In this document: piece by piece, positions 1-9,924 of the stretch
Layout: the number at the start of each line of letters is the position of its first letter
How positions within the stretch are numbered: the first letter of the stretch is position 1
NCBI RefSeq assembly: GCF_020923495.1
Contig: NZ_CP064048.1
Coordinates: 3,349,001 to 3,413,000 of the forward strand
From: Brevibacillus sedimenti
GTDB lineage: Bacteria > Bacillota > Bacilli > Brevibacillales > Brevibacillaceae
DNA: 64,000 nt
Direction: 5' to 3'
The notes under the pieces: generated by a model
What the model was told of the DNA's origin: nothing
What the model saw: only the letters and a program-made list of their open reading frames with translations
Databases searched by the model: none
Translations under genes and position numbers: made by a program

Positions 1-207
1 AATCGCCGTATCCGCGTATTTCCCCACCGTGATCTGCCCGCCTTTTCCCAAAGACGATTCGGGCAGCATCACATGGGCCATCCCGCCCACCTTGTGCACG
101 ACGTCATACAGCACAACTCCGACGCACGATCCCAATCCAGTCGTGCGCAACCGGTCCGGAGATTTTGCCACGCCCAAGTCTGCCATGCCGATTCTAATGA
201 TCTCCAT
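1..207 (-). CDS. cheD: Chemoreceptor glutamine deamidase CheD, partial (3' end outside window)
   Basis: CheD deamidates glutamines in chemoreceptors and partners with CheC in the adaptation system of Bacillus-type chemotaxis. Only the first 69 codons are in the window. The translated N-terminus (MEIIRIGMADLGVAK, then a TTGLGSCVGVVLYD stretch) carries the family's GLGSCV motif with the catalytic cysteine, and GGMAHVMLPES, which contains the conserved histidine. ATG at 207 is chosen because an AGGAG lies nine bases upstream. It overlaps the 3' end of cheC by 14 bases, indicating translational coupling as the distal gene visible in the fla/che operon. Confidence 0.93.
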   Translation of the reverse strand, partial: MEIIRIGMADLGVAKSPDRLRTTGLGSCVGVVLYDVVHKVGGMAHVMLPESSLGKGGQITVGKYADTAI

Positions 208-820
208 CGAACGGAACTCCTAATGAATCAAATAGTGTTTTCAACGAATCCGGGTCCGGTATCAGAAAAAAGTGGCCTTTCACCCGATCGTTTCCTTCAA
301 AAAAGGCGGTGTCTATCGTCAGGGCGACGTCACCCGTATGCCCGAGCTCGATCAACCCGTGGCTGAGGATCGCTCCGGCCATGTCGATGGCCAGCGCCGG
401 CACGGAAGGCTGCATGCTCAGATTGGTGAAGTCGGCCAGCGACGACAGATACGACCCGGTCAGGATATTGCCGATTTCGTGCAGGGCGGAATACTCGAAA
501 TCGGTCCATTCGTACACGTCCTTATCCGCACCTGTCATCTGCCGCAGCAGGCTGCGTGCGGACTCCATGTCCAGGATAAAGAACATGTTGCCGGGGCAAT
601 CCCCTTCCACGCGAAGGTACACCGTCACGACAATCGCCTCGGAACCGCCGACACAATCGGCCACCTCATCAAACGGGATCACACTGACCTTCGGCACATT
701 CATGTCAATTTCTTTTTGTATGAGCTTGGAGAGTGCCGTAGCGGCATGGCCGGCGCCAATGTTGCCCACCTCGCGCAGCACGTCGAATTGAAAGTCTCCA
801 AACTTGGCAAAGTAATTCAT
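194..820 (-). CDS. cheC: CheY-P phosphatase CheC
   Basis: CheC dephosphorylates CheY-P and binds CheD in adaptation. The 208-residue length matches the family (about 209 in B. subtilis). Two copies of the phosphatase signature are visible: REVGNIGAGHAATAL near residue 17 and HEIGNILTGSYLSSL near residue 115, each supplying the Glu and Asn of the active site. It starts five bases after cheW ends, with the Shine-Dalgarno-like GAGGGAT lying in the last codons of cheW, and overlaps cheD at its 3' end. Confidence 0.95.
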   Translation of the reverse strand: MNYFAKFGDFQFDVLREVGNIGAGHAATALSKLIQKEIDMNVPKVSVIPFDEVADCVGGSEAIVVTVYLRVEGDCPGNMFFILDMESARSLLRQMTGADKDVYEWTDFEYSALHEIGNILTGSYLSSLADFTNLSMQPSVPALAIDMAGAILSHGLIELGHTGDVALTIDTAFFEGNDRVKGHFFLIPDPDSLKTLFDSLGVPFDGDH

Positions 821-825
821 CGCAC

Positions 826-1302
826 TTATCCCTCAAGCGCGTCCAATTGCCTGATTTCTTCGTTGCTCAACACCTTGTCGAGGTTGAGCAGGATCAGGAG
901 GCGTTTCTCCAGCTTGGCCACACCCCGCAGATATGCCGCTTCCACGCCGCCGACCACTTCCGGCGGCGGCTCGATGGCATCGATCGGGATGTCGATCACG
1001 TCGTTGGCCGCGTCGACGATCAGCCCCACTTCCAGCTCACCCACCCCTACGATGATGATCCGGGTCGATTCGCCGTAGGCTGTCTCCTCCAGGCCGAAAC
1101 GGCTGCGCAGGTCAATGATCGGCGTCACCACGCCGCGCAGGTTGATGACCCCTTTGACAAACTTGGGCGTGCGCGGAACTCGAGTGATATGCTCCAATTT
1201 TTCAATCGACTTGACCTGGTTCACCTCAACGCCGTACTCTTCGTCTTTCAACCGAAAAACAATGACTTTTACTTCGCCTGTGATTTCTTTTTGCTCCAGC
1301 AT
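826..1302 (-). CDS. cheW: Chemotaxis coupling protein CheW
   Basis: CheW bridges methyl-accepting receptors and the CheA kinase in the cytoplasmic chemosensory array. The 158-residue protein is a single CheW domain, with the conserved VINLRGVVTPIIDLRSRFG core near residues 52-70 and GVAKLEKRLLILLNLDK near the C-terminus. The start has a GGGAGG eight to nine bases upstream. It lies directly between cheA and cheC, as in B. subtilis. Confidence 0.96.
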   Translation of the reverse strand: MLEQKEITGEVKVIVFRLKDEEYGVEVNQVKSIEKLEHITRVPRTPKFVKGVINLRGVVTPIIDLRSRFGLEETAYGESTRIIIVGVGELEVGLIVDAANDVIDIPIDAIEPPPEVVGGVEAAYLRGVAKLEKRLLILLNLDKVLSNEEIRQLDALEG

Positions 1303-1317
1303 GGGCTGCGCCTCCCT

Positions 1318-3363
1318 TTACTTGATCAGTGCGTTGCAATCGATAATCAGTGCAACCTGTCCGTCGCCGAGGATCGTCGCACCGGAGATGGCAAAGACGT
1401 TCACCAGGTATTTGCCCAGTGATTTCAGCACAATCTCCTGCTGACCGATGAAGGAATCGACCACCAGGCCGGCCATTTTTTCTCCCTTGCGAACGATTAC
1501 GACGGCCACTTCGTCCTCACTGCCCACTCCTGCGTCGGGCACCTGGAAGATGTCCTTCAGCGAGACGAGGGGAACCACCCTGCCGCGGAAATCGATCACC
1601 TGCTGCTGATGCGCCATCATGATCTCATCTTTGCGGAATACAGCGGTCTCGATGATCGAGCTGAGCGGAACAGCGTACTTCTCGTTTTGCACCTGTACCA
1701 GCATCGCCGAGATGATGGACAGGGTGAGCGGAAGCTGGATGAGGAACGTGGTGCCCTGGCCGCGGACGGAGTCAACGCTGACGCTGCCGCCCAGCGATTC
1801 AATTTTGGACTTCACTACATCCAGGCCGACTCCTCGGCCGGAGATGTCAGAGATGACCTCAGCCGTGCTCAGACCGGATGCAAACAGCAGCTCGAAAATC
1901 TGCTTGTCCGTCATGTTGTCGGCATTGGCGGGATTGACGATGCCCCGCTCGATCGCTTTTTTCAGAACCTTCTCCTTGTTGATGCCGGCCCCGTCGTCCT
2001 TCACCTCGATGAAGACGTGGTTGCCGCTGTGGTACGCGCGAAGGCAGATGGTCCCCTCTTCCGGCTTGCCCGCCTTTTTCCGTTCCTCCGGCGATTCGAT
2101 GCCATGGTCGAGCGAATTGCGCAGGAGGTGCACCAATGGGTCTCCGATCTCGTCGATCACGGTGCGGTCCAGCTCAGTTTCCGCTCCATAAATTTCCAAA
2201 TTTACTTTTTTGTTTAATTCTTTCGCCAAATCGCGCACCATCCGCGGGAAGCGGTTAAAGACCTGCTCAACCGGCACCATACGCATGGTCAGAATGATGT
2301 TCTGCAGGTCGCCGCTGATGCGGCTCATGTGTTCGACGGTCTCCTGCAGTTCGCTCTTGCCGATCTCGCGTGCCAACTGCTCCAGCCGTCCCCTGTCAAT
2401 CACCAGCTCGCTGAACAGGTTCATCAGCACATCCAGCCGCTCGATATCCACGCGAATCGTCTTGCCCCCGGCGGACACCTTTTTCATACCGCCTGCCGGT
2501 GCGTCCGGTTTTTTCTCAACCGCCGGCGCTGCACTGGCTGCCGCCTGCTCTTTCGCCTGCTTTACTTCCTGCTCGGCTTTGGCAGCCGGTTCTTGCAACT
2601 GCAGCGGCTCCAGCTCCACATCGCTGATTTCTGAAATGTTGGTGATGGTTTGGCGGATCTTGTCGGCCGGCTGCATCGTGACGTACACCAGTTCAAACGA
2701 ACGGTCAAACCGTTCGTTCTCAATCTCTTCCACCGCCGGCGTCGACTTGATCACGTCGCCCATCGACTCCAGCTGATCAAACACCATGTAGGCGCGGGCC
2801 GCCTTCAGCACGCATCCTTCGTCAAGCGTCACCTTGATCCAGAACAGATTGTGGCCCACGTCCTTGGACTGCTTCAAAACGGTGAGGGCAAACTCGTCCA
2901 GGTCGTACTGCCTCTCTGATCCGGCAGCTTCATTTCCGGCGGGGGCAGCCTCCACCACCGCAGCCGTCTCCACAGCGGAAAAATCGCCCGCCACGATGGC
3001 ACGCAGCTTTTTCACCAGAGTGGAAACATCTGCGGAACCGTCGCCGCCTTCCATGATGTTCATCACCATGCTCTCGATCAAATCGACGCTCTGAAAGATG
3101 ACGTCCATGATATCGCTGGTAATTGTCAGCTTGTGGTTGCGGATCATGTCCAGCACGTTTTCCGTCTCATGCGTGAGGCTTGCCATGTCCTCAAACCCCA
3201 TGGTGGCCGACATTCCCTTCAGCGTATGGGCGGAACGGAAGATTTCGTTGACGATCTGGATGTTCTCCGGATCATTCTCCAACAGGAGCAAATTGGCGTT
3301 GATCGCCTGCAGGTGTTCCTTTGACTCTTCGATAAACATGTCCAGGTATTGATTCATGTCCAC
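1318..3363 (-). CDS. cheA: Chemotaxis histidine kinase CheA
   Basis: CheA autophosphorylates and passes phosphate to CheY and CheB. Domains in order: Hpt with phospho-accepting His46 in SAHTLKGMSA; CheY-binding P2 (about 150-260); an Ala/Glu/Lys linker; dimerisation helices (about 300-360); HATPase with the N-box NSLDHGIE and the G box SDISGRGVGLDVV; C-terminal CheW-like domain. I choose the GTG at 3363 (reading MDMNQYLDMFIEES, as in B. subtilis) because GGAGGT sits nine bases upstream; an upstream ATG at 3387 would overlap cheB and lacks a good RBS. Length is 681 residues. Confidence 0.95.
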   Translation of the reverse strand: MDMNQYLDMFIEESKEHLQAINANLLLLENDPENIQIVNEIFRSAHTLKGMSATMGFEDMASLTHETENVLDMIRNHKLTITSDIMDVIFQSVDLIESMVMNIMEGGDGSADVSTLVKKLRAIVAGDFSAVETAAVVEAAPAGNEAAGSERQYDLDEFALTVLKQSKDVGHNLFWIKVTLDEGCVLKAARAYMVFDQLESMGDVIKSTPAVEEIENERFDRSFELVYVTMQPADKIRQTITNISEISDVELEPLQLQEPAAKAEQEVKQAKEQAAASAAPAVEKKPDAPAGGMKKVSAGGKTIRVDIERLDVLMNLFSELVIDRGRLEQLAREIGKSELQETVEHMSRISGDLQNIILTMRMVPVEQVFNRFPRMVRDLAKELNKKVNLEIYGAETELDRTVIDEIGDPLVHLLRNSLDHGIESPEERKKAGKPEEGTICLRAYHSGNHVFIEVKDDGAGINKEKVLKKAIERGIVNPANADNMTDKQIFELLFASGLSTAEVISDISGRGVGLDVVKSKIESLGGSVSVDSVRGQGTTFLIQLPLTLSIISAMLVQVQNEKYAVPLSSIIETAVFRKDEIMMAHQQQVIDFRGRVVPLVSLKDIFQVPDAGVGSEDEVAVVIVRKGEKMAGLVVDSFIGQQEIVLKSLGKYLVNVFAISGATILGDGQVALIIDCNALIK

Positions 3364-3383
3364 GGGTGATCCACCTCCCATAA

Positions 3384-4565
3384 TCAATGCAACAGCTTAC
3401 ACAACGTTTCGGCTATCCGGTCCAAAGGAACGATGTTGTCGGCAAGGCCCGCCTGAATGGCAGCCCGCGGCATTCCGAAAACGACACATGTCGACTCGTC
3501 TTCGACAATGCTGATCACGCGTCCCGCCTCTCTCATTCGGCCCAGGCCTTTTGTCCCATCATTTCCCATGCCTGTCATGATGATTGCCCATTTGTCTACA
3601 TTTGTCAATCGGCTGGCCGATTCAAACAGAACGTCAACGGAAGGACGGTGTCCACCCCGCGGTTCTTCTTGTTGCAGTCGTGTTTTCAATCCCCCACCGC
3701 TCACCTGAACCACTTCCAGATGAAAGCCGCCTGGCGCGATATACGCCGTCCCTGGCTGTATCCATTCTCCGTCTGTTGCTTCCGTCACATGGATGGCGCA
3801 AAGCGAATCCAGCCGCTGCGCGAGCGATTTGGTAAAACCGGCCGGCATGTGTTGGACGATGAGAATCGGCGCCGGAAAGTCGGACGGGAGGGCGGTCAAC
3901 ACCGTTTGCAGCGCTTTTGGCCCCCCTGTGGACGTCCCCAGTACAACCAGCTTGGAGACGGCTGACGCTCGGCGCGGGATTGCAGACGCCGGCGGCGTAA
4001 CACGGGAATCAGCCGTTCCCGGATGGCTGGTGCCCGAAGCCGTACGACCCGGTGTGCCTGTGCCCGGTTGGGCTGCCAGCGTCCACGCTGTCTTTTGCTT
4101 GAACAAAGGTGAGCGCATAGGGAACGTGGTGCCGGGCCTGCCCAGCGGTCTTCGCAGACGCCCGTTCACCTGTGTCGCCGCTTTCACCCTTTCGATCAGC
4201 CGTTCGGCCACTTTGTGCAGATCGAGCGAAATGGGACCGGACGGTTTGGTCACGAAGTCTACCGCGCCCAGTTCCAGCGCGTGGATCGTCGCTTCCGCCC
4301 CTTCCCTGGTCAGACTGCTGAGCATCACGACCGGGACGGGGTGTTCGTTCATCAGACGTTCCAGCGCATCCAGCCCGTTCATGACCGGCATTTCAATGTC
4401 GAGCGTAACGACATCGGGATGGAGCTGCTTTACTTTTTCAAGACATTCGAGTCCGTTCTTGGCTCGGTCAACCACTTCAATGTCAGGATCGCTATGTAAG
4501 ATGTCTGTGATGACTTTACGCATAAAGGCAGAATCGTCGGTGACGAGAACTCGAATCTTGTTCAT
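3384..4565 (-). CDS. cheB: Receptor methylesterase / response regulator CheB
   Basis: CheB removes methyl groups from chemoreceptors when phosphorylated by CheA. An N-terminal receiver domain has the acidic pair DD at 10-11 and the phospho-acceptor Asp56 (VTLDIEMPVMNG). A linker rich in Thr, Pro and Gly (about 145-205) separates it from the methylesterase domain, where the Ser of GTSTGGPKAL, the His of VQHMPAGFT and the Asp of MTGMGNDGTKG form the catalytic triad. The protein is 393 residues, longer than the roughly 350 usual in the family because of the linker. Confidence 0.95.
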   Translation of the reverse strand: MNKIRVLVTDDSAFMRKVITDILHSDPDIEVVDRAKNGLECLEKVKQLHPDVVTLDIEMPVMNGLDALERLMNEHPVPVVMLSSLTREGAEATIHALELGAVDFVTKPSGPISLDLHKVAERLIERVKAATQVNGRLRRPLGRPGTTFPMRSPLFKQKTAWTLAAQPGTGTPGRTASGTSHPGTADSRVTPPASAIPRRASAVSKLVVLGTSTGGPKALQTVLTALPSDFPAPILIVQHMPAGFTKSLAQRLDSLCAIHVTEATDGEWIQPGTAYIAPGGFHLEVVQVSGGGLKTRLQQEEPRGGHRPSVDVLFESASRLTNVDKWAIIMTGMGNDGTKGLGRMREAGRVISIVEDESTCVVFGMPRAAIQAGLADNIVPLDRIAETLCKLLH

Positions 4566-4594
4566 CCGCTGCTGCTCCTTCCTTCTCCTGTTGC

Positions 4595-5461
4595 CTACCG
4601 AATAAAGCGTCTCAGCTTCTGCAAAAAGCCTCCGATCCCAGCCGGAAGAGACTGCCTTCCCCCCGCCTCTTTTCCCAGGTAGACGGCCGAAAGATGACGG
4701 ATATCCCTGGACGCCTGCGCGTGCGGAAAGGCAAGCAAAAAGGGCCGCTGCAGTTTCACCGCTTTGGAAACGTGAGGGTCGTCCAGTACAAATCCCAACG
4801 GATGGACGTCCATGTTGAGAAACCGTTTGGCCACCATCACCAGCTTTTGGGCGGTCATCGTCCCTTCCCGGGCGGAAGTGACGCGGTTGACCACCAGCCG
4901 GATCGTCGTGCGGGGATTGTAGAAGTGAAGCATCTTGATCACGGCGTAGGCATCGGTGATCGCCGTCGGCTCCGGTGTCGTAACGAGAATCACCTCGTCG
5001 GACGACAGCATGAACCGCAGCGATTCGTTGGAGATGCCCGCACCGGTGTCAAAGATGATCGTGTCCGCATAGCCCTGCAGCGGCTGCAGACGGGCAAACA
5101 GCAGGTCAAGTTTGGCGTCGTCCAACTGCAAGAGCTTGGCAAAGCCGGACCCGCCGGCGATAAAATCCAGCTCGCCCGGTCCCCTTTCCATGATGTCCCA
5201 TACGGTCATGTCCGGCTGCAGCAGATGCAGCAAATGCCGCTTGGGCGATATCCCCATCAGCACATCCAGATTGGCCAATCCCAGATCGAGGTCGAACAGG
5301 ATTGGTTTGTGTCCCTTTTCTTGCAGGCCGAGGGCAAAGTTGAGGCTGAAGTTGGACTTGCCGACGCCCCCTTTGCCGCTGGTGACCGTAATCAGCCGGG
5401 TCTGCCGGGAGACGTTGTTCTGTTGCATGCGTGCGCGCAGTCGTTCGGCTTGGTCGTGCAT
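4595..5461 (-). CDS. flhG: Flagellar number regulator FlhG (YlxH, MinD-like ATPase)
   Basis: FlhG is a MinD/ParA-type ATPase that, with FlhF, sets flagellar number and placement. Residues about 20-40 hold the deviant Walker A motif TSGKGGVGKSNFS, with FDLDLGLANLDVLMG (A') and FDTGAGIS (Walker B) following. It starts five bases after flhF ends; the GGGAG of its RBS spans the flhF stop. Length 288 residues fits the family (298 in B. subtilis). Confidence 0.94.
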   Translation of the reverse strand: MHDQAERLRARMQQNNVSRQTRLITVTSGKGGVGKSNFSLNFALGLQEKGHKPILFDLDLGLANLDVLMGISPKRHLLHLLQPDMTVWDIMERGPGELDFIAGGSGFAKLLQLDDAKLDLLFARLQPLQGYADTIIFDTGAGISNESLRFMLSSDEVILVTTPEPTAITDAYAVIKMLHFYNPRTTIRLVVNRVTSAREGTMTAQKLVMVAKRFLNMDVHPLGFVLDDPHVSKAVKLQRPFLLAFPHAQASRDIRHLSAVYLGKEAGGRQSLPAGIGGFLQKLRRFIR

Positions 5462-5466
5462 GTGCG

Positions 5467-6765
5467 TTAATCTCCCATGATCATGTTGGCTACCAATGCT
5501 GGGGTGGCGGCCACGATGTCGTCCGGGACGTTTTGACCTGTCGTGATGTACGAGAAGGGAAGACCGGTCTCATATGCCACATTCAACATCGCCCCGTACG
5601 CTTCCGTCTCATCCGCCTTCGTAAAGATCACCCTGGAAACGGGCACGTCATCAAAGTTGCGGATGATCGCCTTGATGTCGCTGTACTTGGCGGTCAGACT
5701 GAGCACCAGGAAATTGAGGCAGTCCGCATCATGCCGCAACAGCTCCCGAATTCCCTGCACGTATTCGTCGTTGCGGAAATTGCGGCCGGCCGTATCGACA
5801 AAAATCAGATCGCATCCGCTCAACCGCTCCTTCGCCTGGACGATTTCTTTTGGCGAGAAGATCACTTCAAGCGGCACGTTCAAGATGTTGGCGTACGTCT
5901 TCAACTGCTCGACGGCGGCAATTCGGTACGTGTCCGCCGTGATGAATCCGATCCGCCGCTTGTCTTTCAGCATGCTGTCTGCCGCCAGTTTGGCAATGGT
6001 GGTGGTTTTTCCCACCCCGGTTGGCCCAAAAAAGAAAGCGTACCTGACGCCAGACTCGATTCGTGACGGCATAGGCGATGCCTGTTCCACCCGTTCAGCG
6101 ATAATCCGCGCAGCGGCTCGCTTCGCCTCTTCTTCCGTCCACTGAGCAGACGGCTCACCGTGCAGGAGCACCTGGCGGATGATGTCCGCCGTCACCTCTT
6201 CTGCGACCTCCTGCCTGACGAGATGCGCCTGAACCGCCTGGATTGCAGGCGGCAGTTGGCTGCTGAGGCCGTTGACCAACAGCTTGTCAAAGACCTGCCG
6301 CATATCCCGCACTTCGTCCGCCAACTGCTTGCTGTCGGCAGCAGCTGCCATGGAAGGGGCTCGCTTTGCCTGCGAGTGGTCGGGACGGGAGGCAGCCTGA
6401 CGAGCGGAGTCAGCAGCCGCTTCATGCGTCAGCCGAGTATCGATGCCGGGAGGCTCTGATTCTGCTGTCGCCTGTCCAGCAGTCACCGTCGCCGCTTTTT
6501 GATAGGCCTGCTTGGCGGCGTAGCTGCCTGTCTGCGGCAAGGCAGAGGGGTCCGGCTGGCTGGCGGGAGAGGCGCTCGCTGCCCGCTCGGCCCCTTTGTC
6601 ATCAACGGCGGCCACCACTTCGATCCGCTGCTTTGTGAACAATCCGAACAGTCCACCAGTTCGGATCGGCTTGGAGTTGAGGATGATGGCGTCCTTCCCC
6701 AGGTCAATCCGGATTTTCTCCAGGGCGTCCGGCATGGAATCGACAACGTAGCGCTTCACTCTCAC
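5467..6765 (-). CDS. flhF: Flagellar SRP-type GTPase FlhF
   Basis: FlhF is an SRP54/FtsY-like GTPase that marks the site of flagellar assembly. The C-terminal NG domain begins near residue 160; its G1 loop [10 protein letters not shown] is near residue 247, followed by ITADTYRIAAVEQL, FVDTAGR and TKADE. Between the short B-domain at the N-terminus and the NG domain is an Ala/Ser/Gln-rich, probably unstructured stretch (about 58-150), making it 432 residues against 366 in B. subtilis. The GTG start at 6765 overlaps the flhA stop as GTGA. Confidence 0.94.
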   Translation of the reverse strand: MRVKRYVVDSMPDALEKIRIDLGKDAIILNSKPIRTGGLFGLFTKQRIEVVAAVDDKGAERAASASPASQPDPSALPQTGSYAAKQAYQKAATVTAGQATAESEPPGIDTRLTHEAAADSARQAASRPDHSQAKRAPSMAAAADSKQLADEVRDMRQVFDKLLVNGLSSQLPPAIQAVQAHLVRQEVAEEVTADIIRQVLLHGEPSAQWTEEEAKRAAARIIAERVEQASPMPSRIESGVRYAFFFGPTGVGKTTTIAKLAADSMLKDKRRIGFITADTYRIAAVEQLKTYANILNVPLEVIFSPKEIVQAKERLSGCDLIFVDTAGRNFRNDEYVQGIRELLRHDADCLNFLVLSLTAKYSDIKAIIRNFDDVPVSRVIFTKADETEAYGAMLNVAYETGLPFSYITTGQNVPDDIVAATPALVANMIMGD

Positions 6766-8804
6766 GTCAGGTTCACCATCCCTACGCTTTGCACTTCAAC
6801 ATGCGGCTCCAGCTCGCTGTAAGACAAGACAGGCACATCCGGCATCATCCGCTCCATCAGCTGCCGCAGGTACATGCGAATCGCCGGAGAGGCGAGAATG
6901 ATCGGCTGCTGGCCGGCATTGACCATTTTGCTCACTTCCGCCGACATGCTCTGGTAAATCCGCTGGGACGTCTCCGGGTCCATGGCCAGGTAGGTTCCCT
7001 GCTCAGACTGCTCGATTCGCTCGGAGATGGCCTTTTCCAGTCCAGGGCCTGCAGTGATCACCCGCAGCGGCTGTCCGGGCTCGGTGTATTGCAGCGTAAG
7101 TTGGCGGGACAACGCTTGGCGCACGTACTCCGTCAGCACGTCCGGATCTTTGGTGTAGACCGCGTGATCGGCCAGCGCTTCCAAAATGACCGGCAGATTG
7201 CGAATCGACACCTTTTCCCGGAGCAGTTTTTGCAGCACTTTCTGCACGTCGCCGATCGACAGCGTGCCCGGAATCAGTTCGTCCACCAGCACAGGCGCCG
7301 TCTCCCGTACATTGTCGATGAGGGAGCGCGTCTCCTGGCGGCCGAGCAGCTCGTGGGCGTGCCGCTTGATCACTTCCGTCAGATGGGTGGCGACGACGGA
7401 CGGCGGATCGACCACGGTATAACCGGACAGTTCGGCAATCTCCTTATTTTCTTCTGTTACCCACAATGCAGGCAGTCCAAACGCCGGTTCGACCGTTTCG
7501 ATACCGACAACCGCATCGTCTTCGAAACCGGGACTCATCGCCAGATAGTGATCCAAGAGGATCTCTCCCTTGGCGACCTGGTTTCCTTTGATTTTGATTA
7601 TGTACTCGTTGGGACGCAGTTGGATATTGTCGCGAATGCGGATTACCGGCACGACGATCCCCAGTTCCAGCGCGATCTGTCGACGGATCATGATGACGCG
7701 ATCCAGCAGGTCGCCGCCTTGTTTGGCGTCGGCAAGCGGAATCAGGCCGTAACCAAACTCGAACTCGATCGGGTCCACCTGCAGCAGGTTGACCACACTC
7801 TCGGGACTGCGCACTTCCTCGATCTGCTGTTCCTCTTCCTGTTGGGCCGTCTCTTCCTGCTCCACTTTCTGCTTCTTGTTCATCTTCCATCCGGCGAACC
7901 CGAGCAGTCCCGCTACTGGCACCACCGGCAGCAGTCCGATTGGCGTCAGCAGGCCTAACAGGGTGATGCCGCCAGCCACGATCAACAGCAGGCGGGGGTA
8001 GCTGAACAACTGGTTGCTAATATCTTCGCCCAGCCCGTCGCCGGAAGTGGCACGAGTGACGATGATACCCGTCGCCGTCGAAATCAGGAGAGCCGGAATC
8101 TGGCTGACCAGCGCGTCGCCGACGGACATGGTGGTGAATCGGGAAGCCGATTCGGCAAAACTCAGATCGTGAATAACCATCCCGATGATGAAGCCGCCGA
8201 TGATGTTGACGATGAAAATAATGATGCCGGCGATCGCGTCCCCTTTGACGAATTTGCTGGCACCGTCCATGGCGCCGTAAAAGTCAGCTTCGTCCTCGAT
8301 CTTTTTGCGGCGGGCGCGCGCTTCCGCCTCGGTAATCATCCCGGCGTTCAGGTCGGCGTCAATGCTCATCTGTTTCCCCGGCATCGCGTCCAGCGTGAAG
8401 CGGGCGGCCACTTCCGCCACGCGCTCCGAGCCTTTGGTGATCACGATGAACTGGATGACGACGAGAATCAGGAAGACGACAAACCCCACCACCTGATTGC
8501 CGCCGACGACGAAACTGCCGAACGCTTCGATGACCTTTCCGCCATCGGCGTGCGAGAGAATGTTCCGCGTCGTCGATACATTCAGCGCCAGGCGGAAGAG
8601 CGTGGTGATCAGGAGCACCGTGGGAAAGATGGAAAATTGCAGGGCTTCCTTTGTGTACATCGAGACGAGCAGAATCGTCAATGCAAGGGAGATGTTCAGG
8701 ATCAAGAGCAAATCCAAAAGTTCAGACGGCAGTGGGATCACCATCATGACGACAATGCTGATGACGAACAAAACGGTACCCAGCTCTTTGAATCTGAATC
8801 CCAC
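6762..8804 (-). CDS. flhA: Flagellar type III export gate protein FlhA
   Basis: FlhA forms the nonameric export gate of the flagellar secretion system. An N-terminal half with eight predicted membrane helices contains the FHIPEP-type region (VSTTRNILSHAD near 75 and LDAMPGKQMSIDADLNAG near 150), and the cytoplasmic C-terminal half (from about 330) carries the substrate and chaperone docking domain. Length of 680 residues is typical. GTG start at 8804 has AGGAGG seven bases upstream; the nearby ATG is out of frame. Confidence 0.97.
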   Translation of the reverse strand: MGFRFKELGTVLFVISIVVMMVIPLPSELLDLLLILNISLALTILLVSMYTKEALQFSIFPTVLLITTLFRLALNVSTTRNILSHADGGKVIEAFGSFVVGGNQVVGFVVFLILVVIQFIVITKGSERVAEVAARFTLDAMPGKQMSIDADLNAGMITEAEARARRKKIEDEADFYGAMDGASKFVKGDAIAGIIIFIVNIIGGFIIGMVIHDLSFAESASRFTTMSVGDALVSQIPALLISTATGIIVTRATSGDGLGEDISNQLFSYPRLLLIVAGGITLLGLLTPIGLLPVVPVAGLLGFAGWKMNKKQKVEQEETAQQEEEQQIEEVRSPESVVNLLQVDPIEFEFGYGLIPLADAKQGGDLLDRVIMIRRQIALELGIVVPVIRIRDNIQLRPNEYIIKIKGNQVAKGEILLDHYLAMSPGFEDDAVVGIETVEPAFGLPALWVTEENKEIAELSGYTVVDPPSVVATHLTEVIKRHAHELLGRQETRSLIDNVRETAPVLVDELIPGTLSIGDVQKVLQKLLREKVSIRNLPVILEALADHAVYTKDPDVLTEYVRQALSRQLTLQYTEPGQPLRVITAGPGLEKAISERIEQSEQGTYLAMDPETSQRIYQSMSAEVSKMVNAGQQPIILASPAIRMYLRQLMERMMPDVPVLSYSELEPHVEVQSVGMVNLT

Positions 8805-8826
8805 CGTGCATCCTCCTTTCTTTTGC

Positions 8827-9924
8827 TTATTTCACTTTCCCTTGCAGCTTGTACACGTACGCGAGAACTTCCGCGACCGCTTTGAACAACTCTTCGGGAA
8901 TTTGTTGGCCGATCTCGACTTGACTGTAGAGAGCCCTGGCCAAGGGCTTGTTTTCCATGGTGATGATGCGATGTTTTTGGGCGATTTCCTTGATTTTCAG
9001 CGCGAGGTAATCCTGCCCTTTGGCGATGACTGTGGGGGCGCTCATCTCGCTTGCGTCGTACCGGATGGCAACAGCGAAGTGCGTCGGGTTGGTGATGACC
9101 ACGTCCGCTTTCGGCAGCTCCTGCATCATCCGGCGAATGGCCATGCTCCGCTGACGCTCGCGGATTTTCCCTTTGATCAAGGGGTCCCCTTCCGCCTGTT
9201 TGAATTCATCCTTGATGTCCTGTTTGGACATGCGCAGGCTCTTTTCATGTTCGTAGCGCTGGTACGCGTAGTCCAGAACAGCCAGGACCACCAGCGTCAT
9301 GCCGATGTACAGCCCCAGTTTGGTCGCTTCCGAAGCTGTCAGTGAGAGCGCTGCTCCCAGCGGCTTCAGTGAGAGCTGCACCAGCTCGTCCTTGGTCTCC
9401 CACAAGATCATGAACGCAACGAGAATGCCCGCGCTGATTTTTAACAGCGATTTGAACAGTTCCACCACGGAGCGCAGGCTGAACAGCCGTTTCAGCCCCT
9501 GTACGGGATTCAGCTTGTCCAGCTTGATCCGCAGCGGTTCGGTGGTAAACAGCCAGCCCACCTGCATGTAATTGACGAGAACGGCGACGGAAAACACCAC
9601 GCCCAGAACCGGTCCGACGATTTTCACGGCTTCAAAGGCAAGCTGATAGAAAATGACCCGCAGATTTTCCTCGTTCACCTGCCAGCTCGTGTAGGTGACG
9701 AGCGACTCCCGCAGCAGATTCTGGAACGTGTGAAACATGGACGACCCCAGCACAATCAGCATGAGAAACGTCGCGGTCAGGCTGACGGACGGGGACAAGT
9801 CCGCGCTTTTGGCGACCTGCCCTTTCTTTCTCGCGTCCTGCCGCTTTTTCGGTGTCGCCTTTTCCGTCTTTTCGCCGTTGAAATACTGCAGATCGACCGG
9901 ATACAAAAAGGCAAGTCGTTTCAT
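8827..9924 (-). CDS. flhB: Flagellar export switch protein FlhB
   Basis: FlhB switches the export apparatus from hook to filament substrates. Four membrane segments precede a cytoplasmic domain containing the autocleavage motif NPTH (ITNPTHFAVAIRYD). I start at the ATG at 9924, which overlaps the fliR stop as ATGA and has GGAGG six bases upstream; it gives 365 residues beginning MKRLAFLYPVDLQYF, close to the family's short N-terminus before GEKTEKATPKKR. The longer reading from 9942 lacks an RBS. Confidence 0.95.
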   Translation of the reverse strand: MKRLAFLYPVDLQYFNGEKTEKATPKKRQDARKKGQVAKSADLSPSVSLTATFLMLIVLGSSMFHTFQNLLRESLVTYTSWQVNEENLRVIFYQLAFEAVKIVGPVLGVVFSVAVLVNYMQVGWLFTTEPLRIKLDKLNPVQGLKRLFSLRSVVELFKSLLKISAGILVAFMILWETKDELVQLSLKPLGAALSLTASEATKLGLYIGMTLVVLAVLDYAYQRYEHEKSLRMSKQDIKDEFKQAEGDPLIKGKIRERQRSMAIRRMMQELPKADVVITNPTHFAVAIRYDASEMSAPTVIAKGQDYLALKIKEIAQKHRIITMENKPLARALYSQVEIGQQIPEELFKAVAEVLAYVYKLQGKVK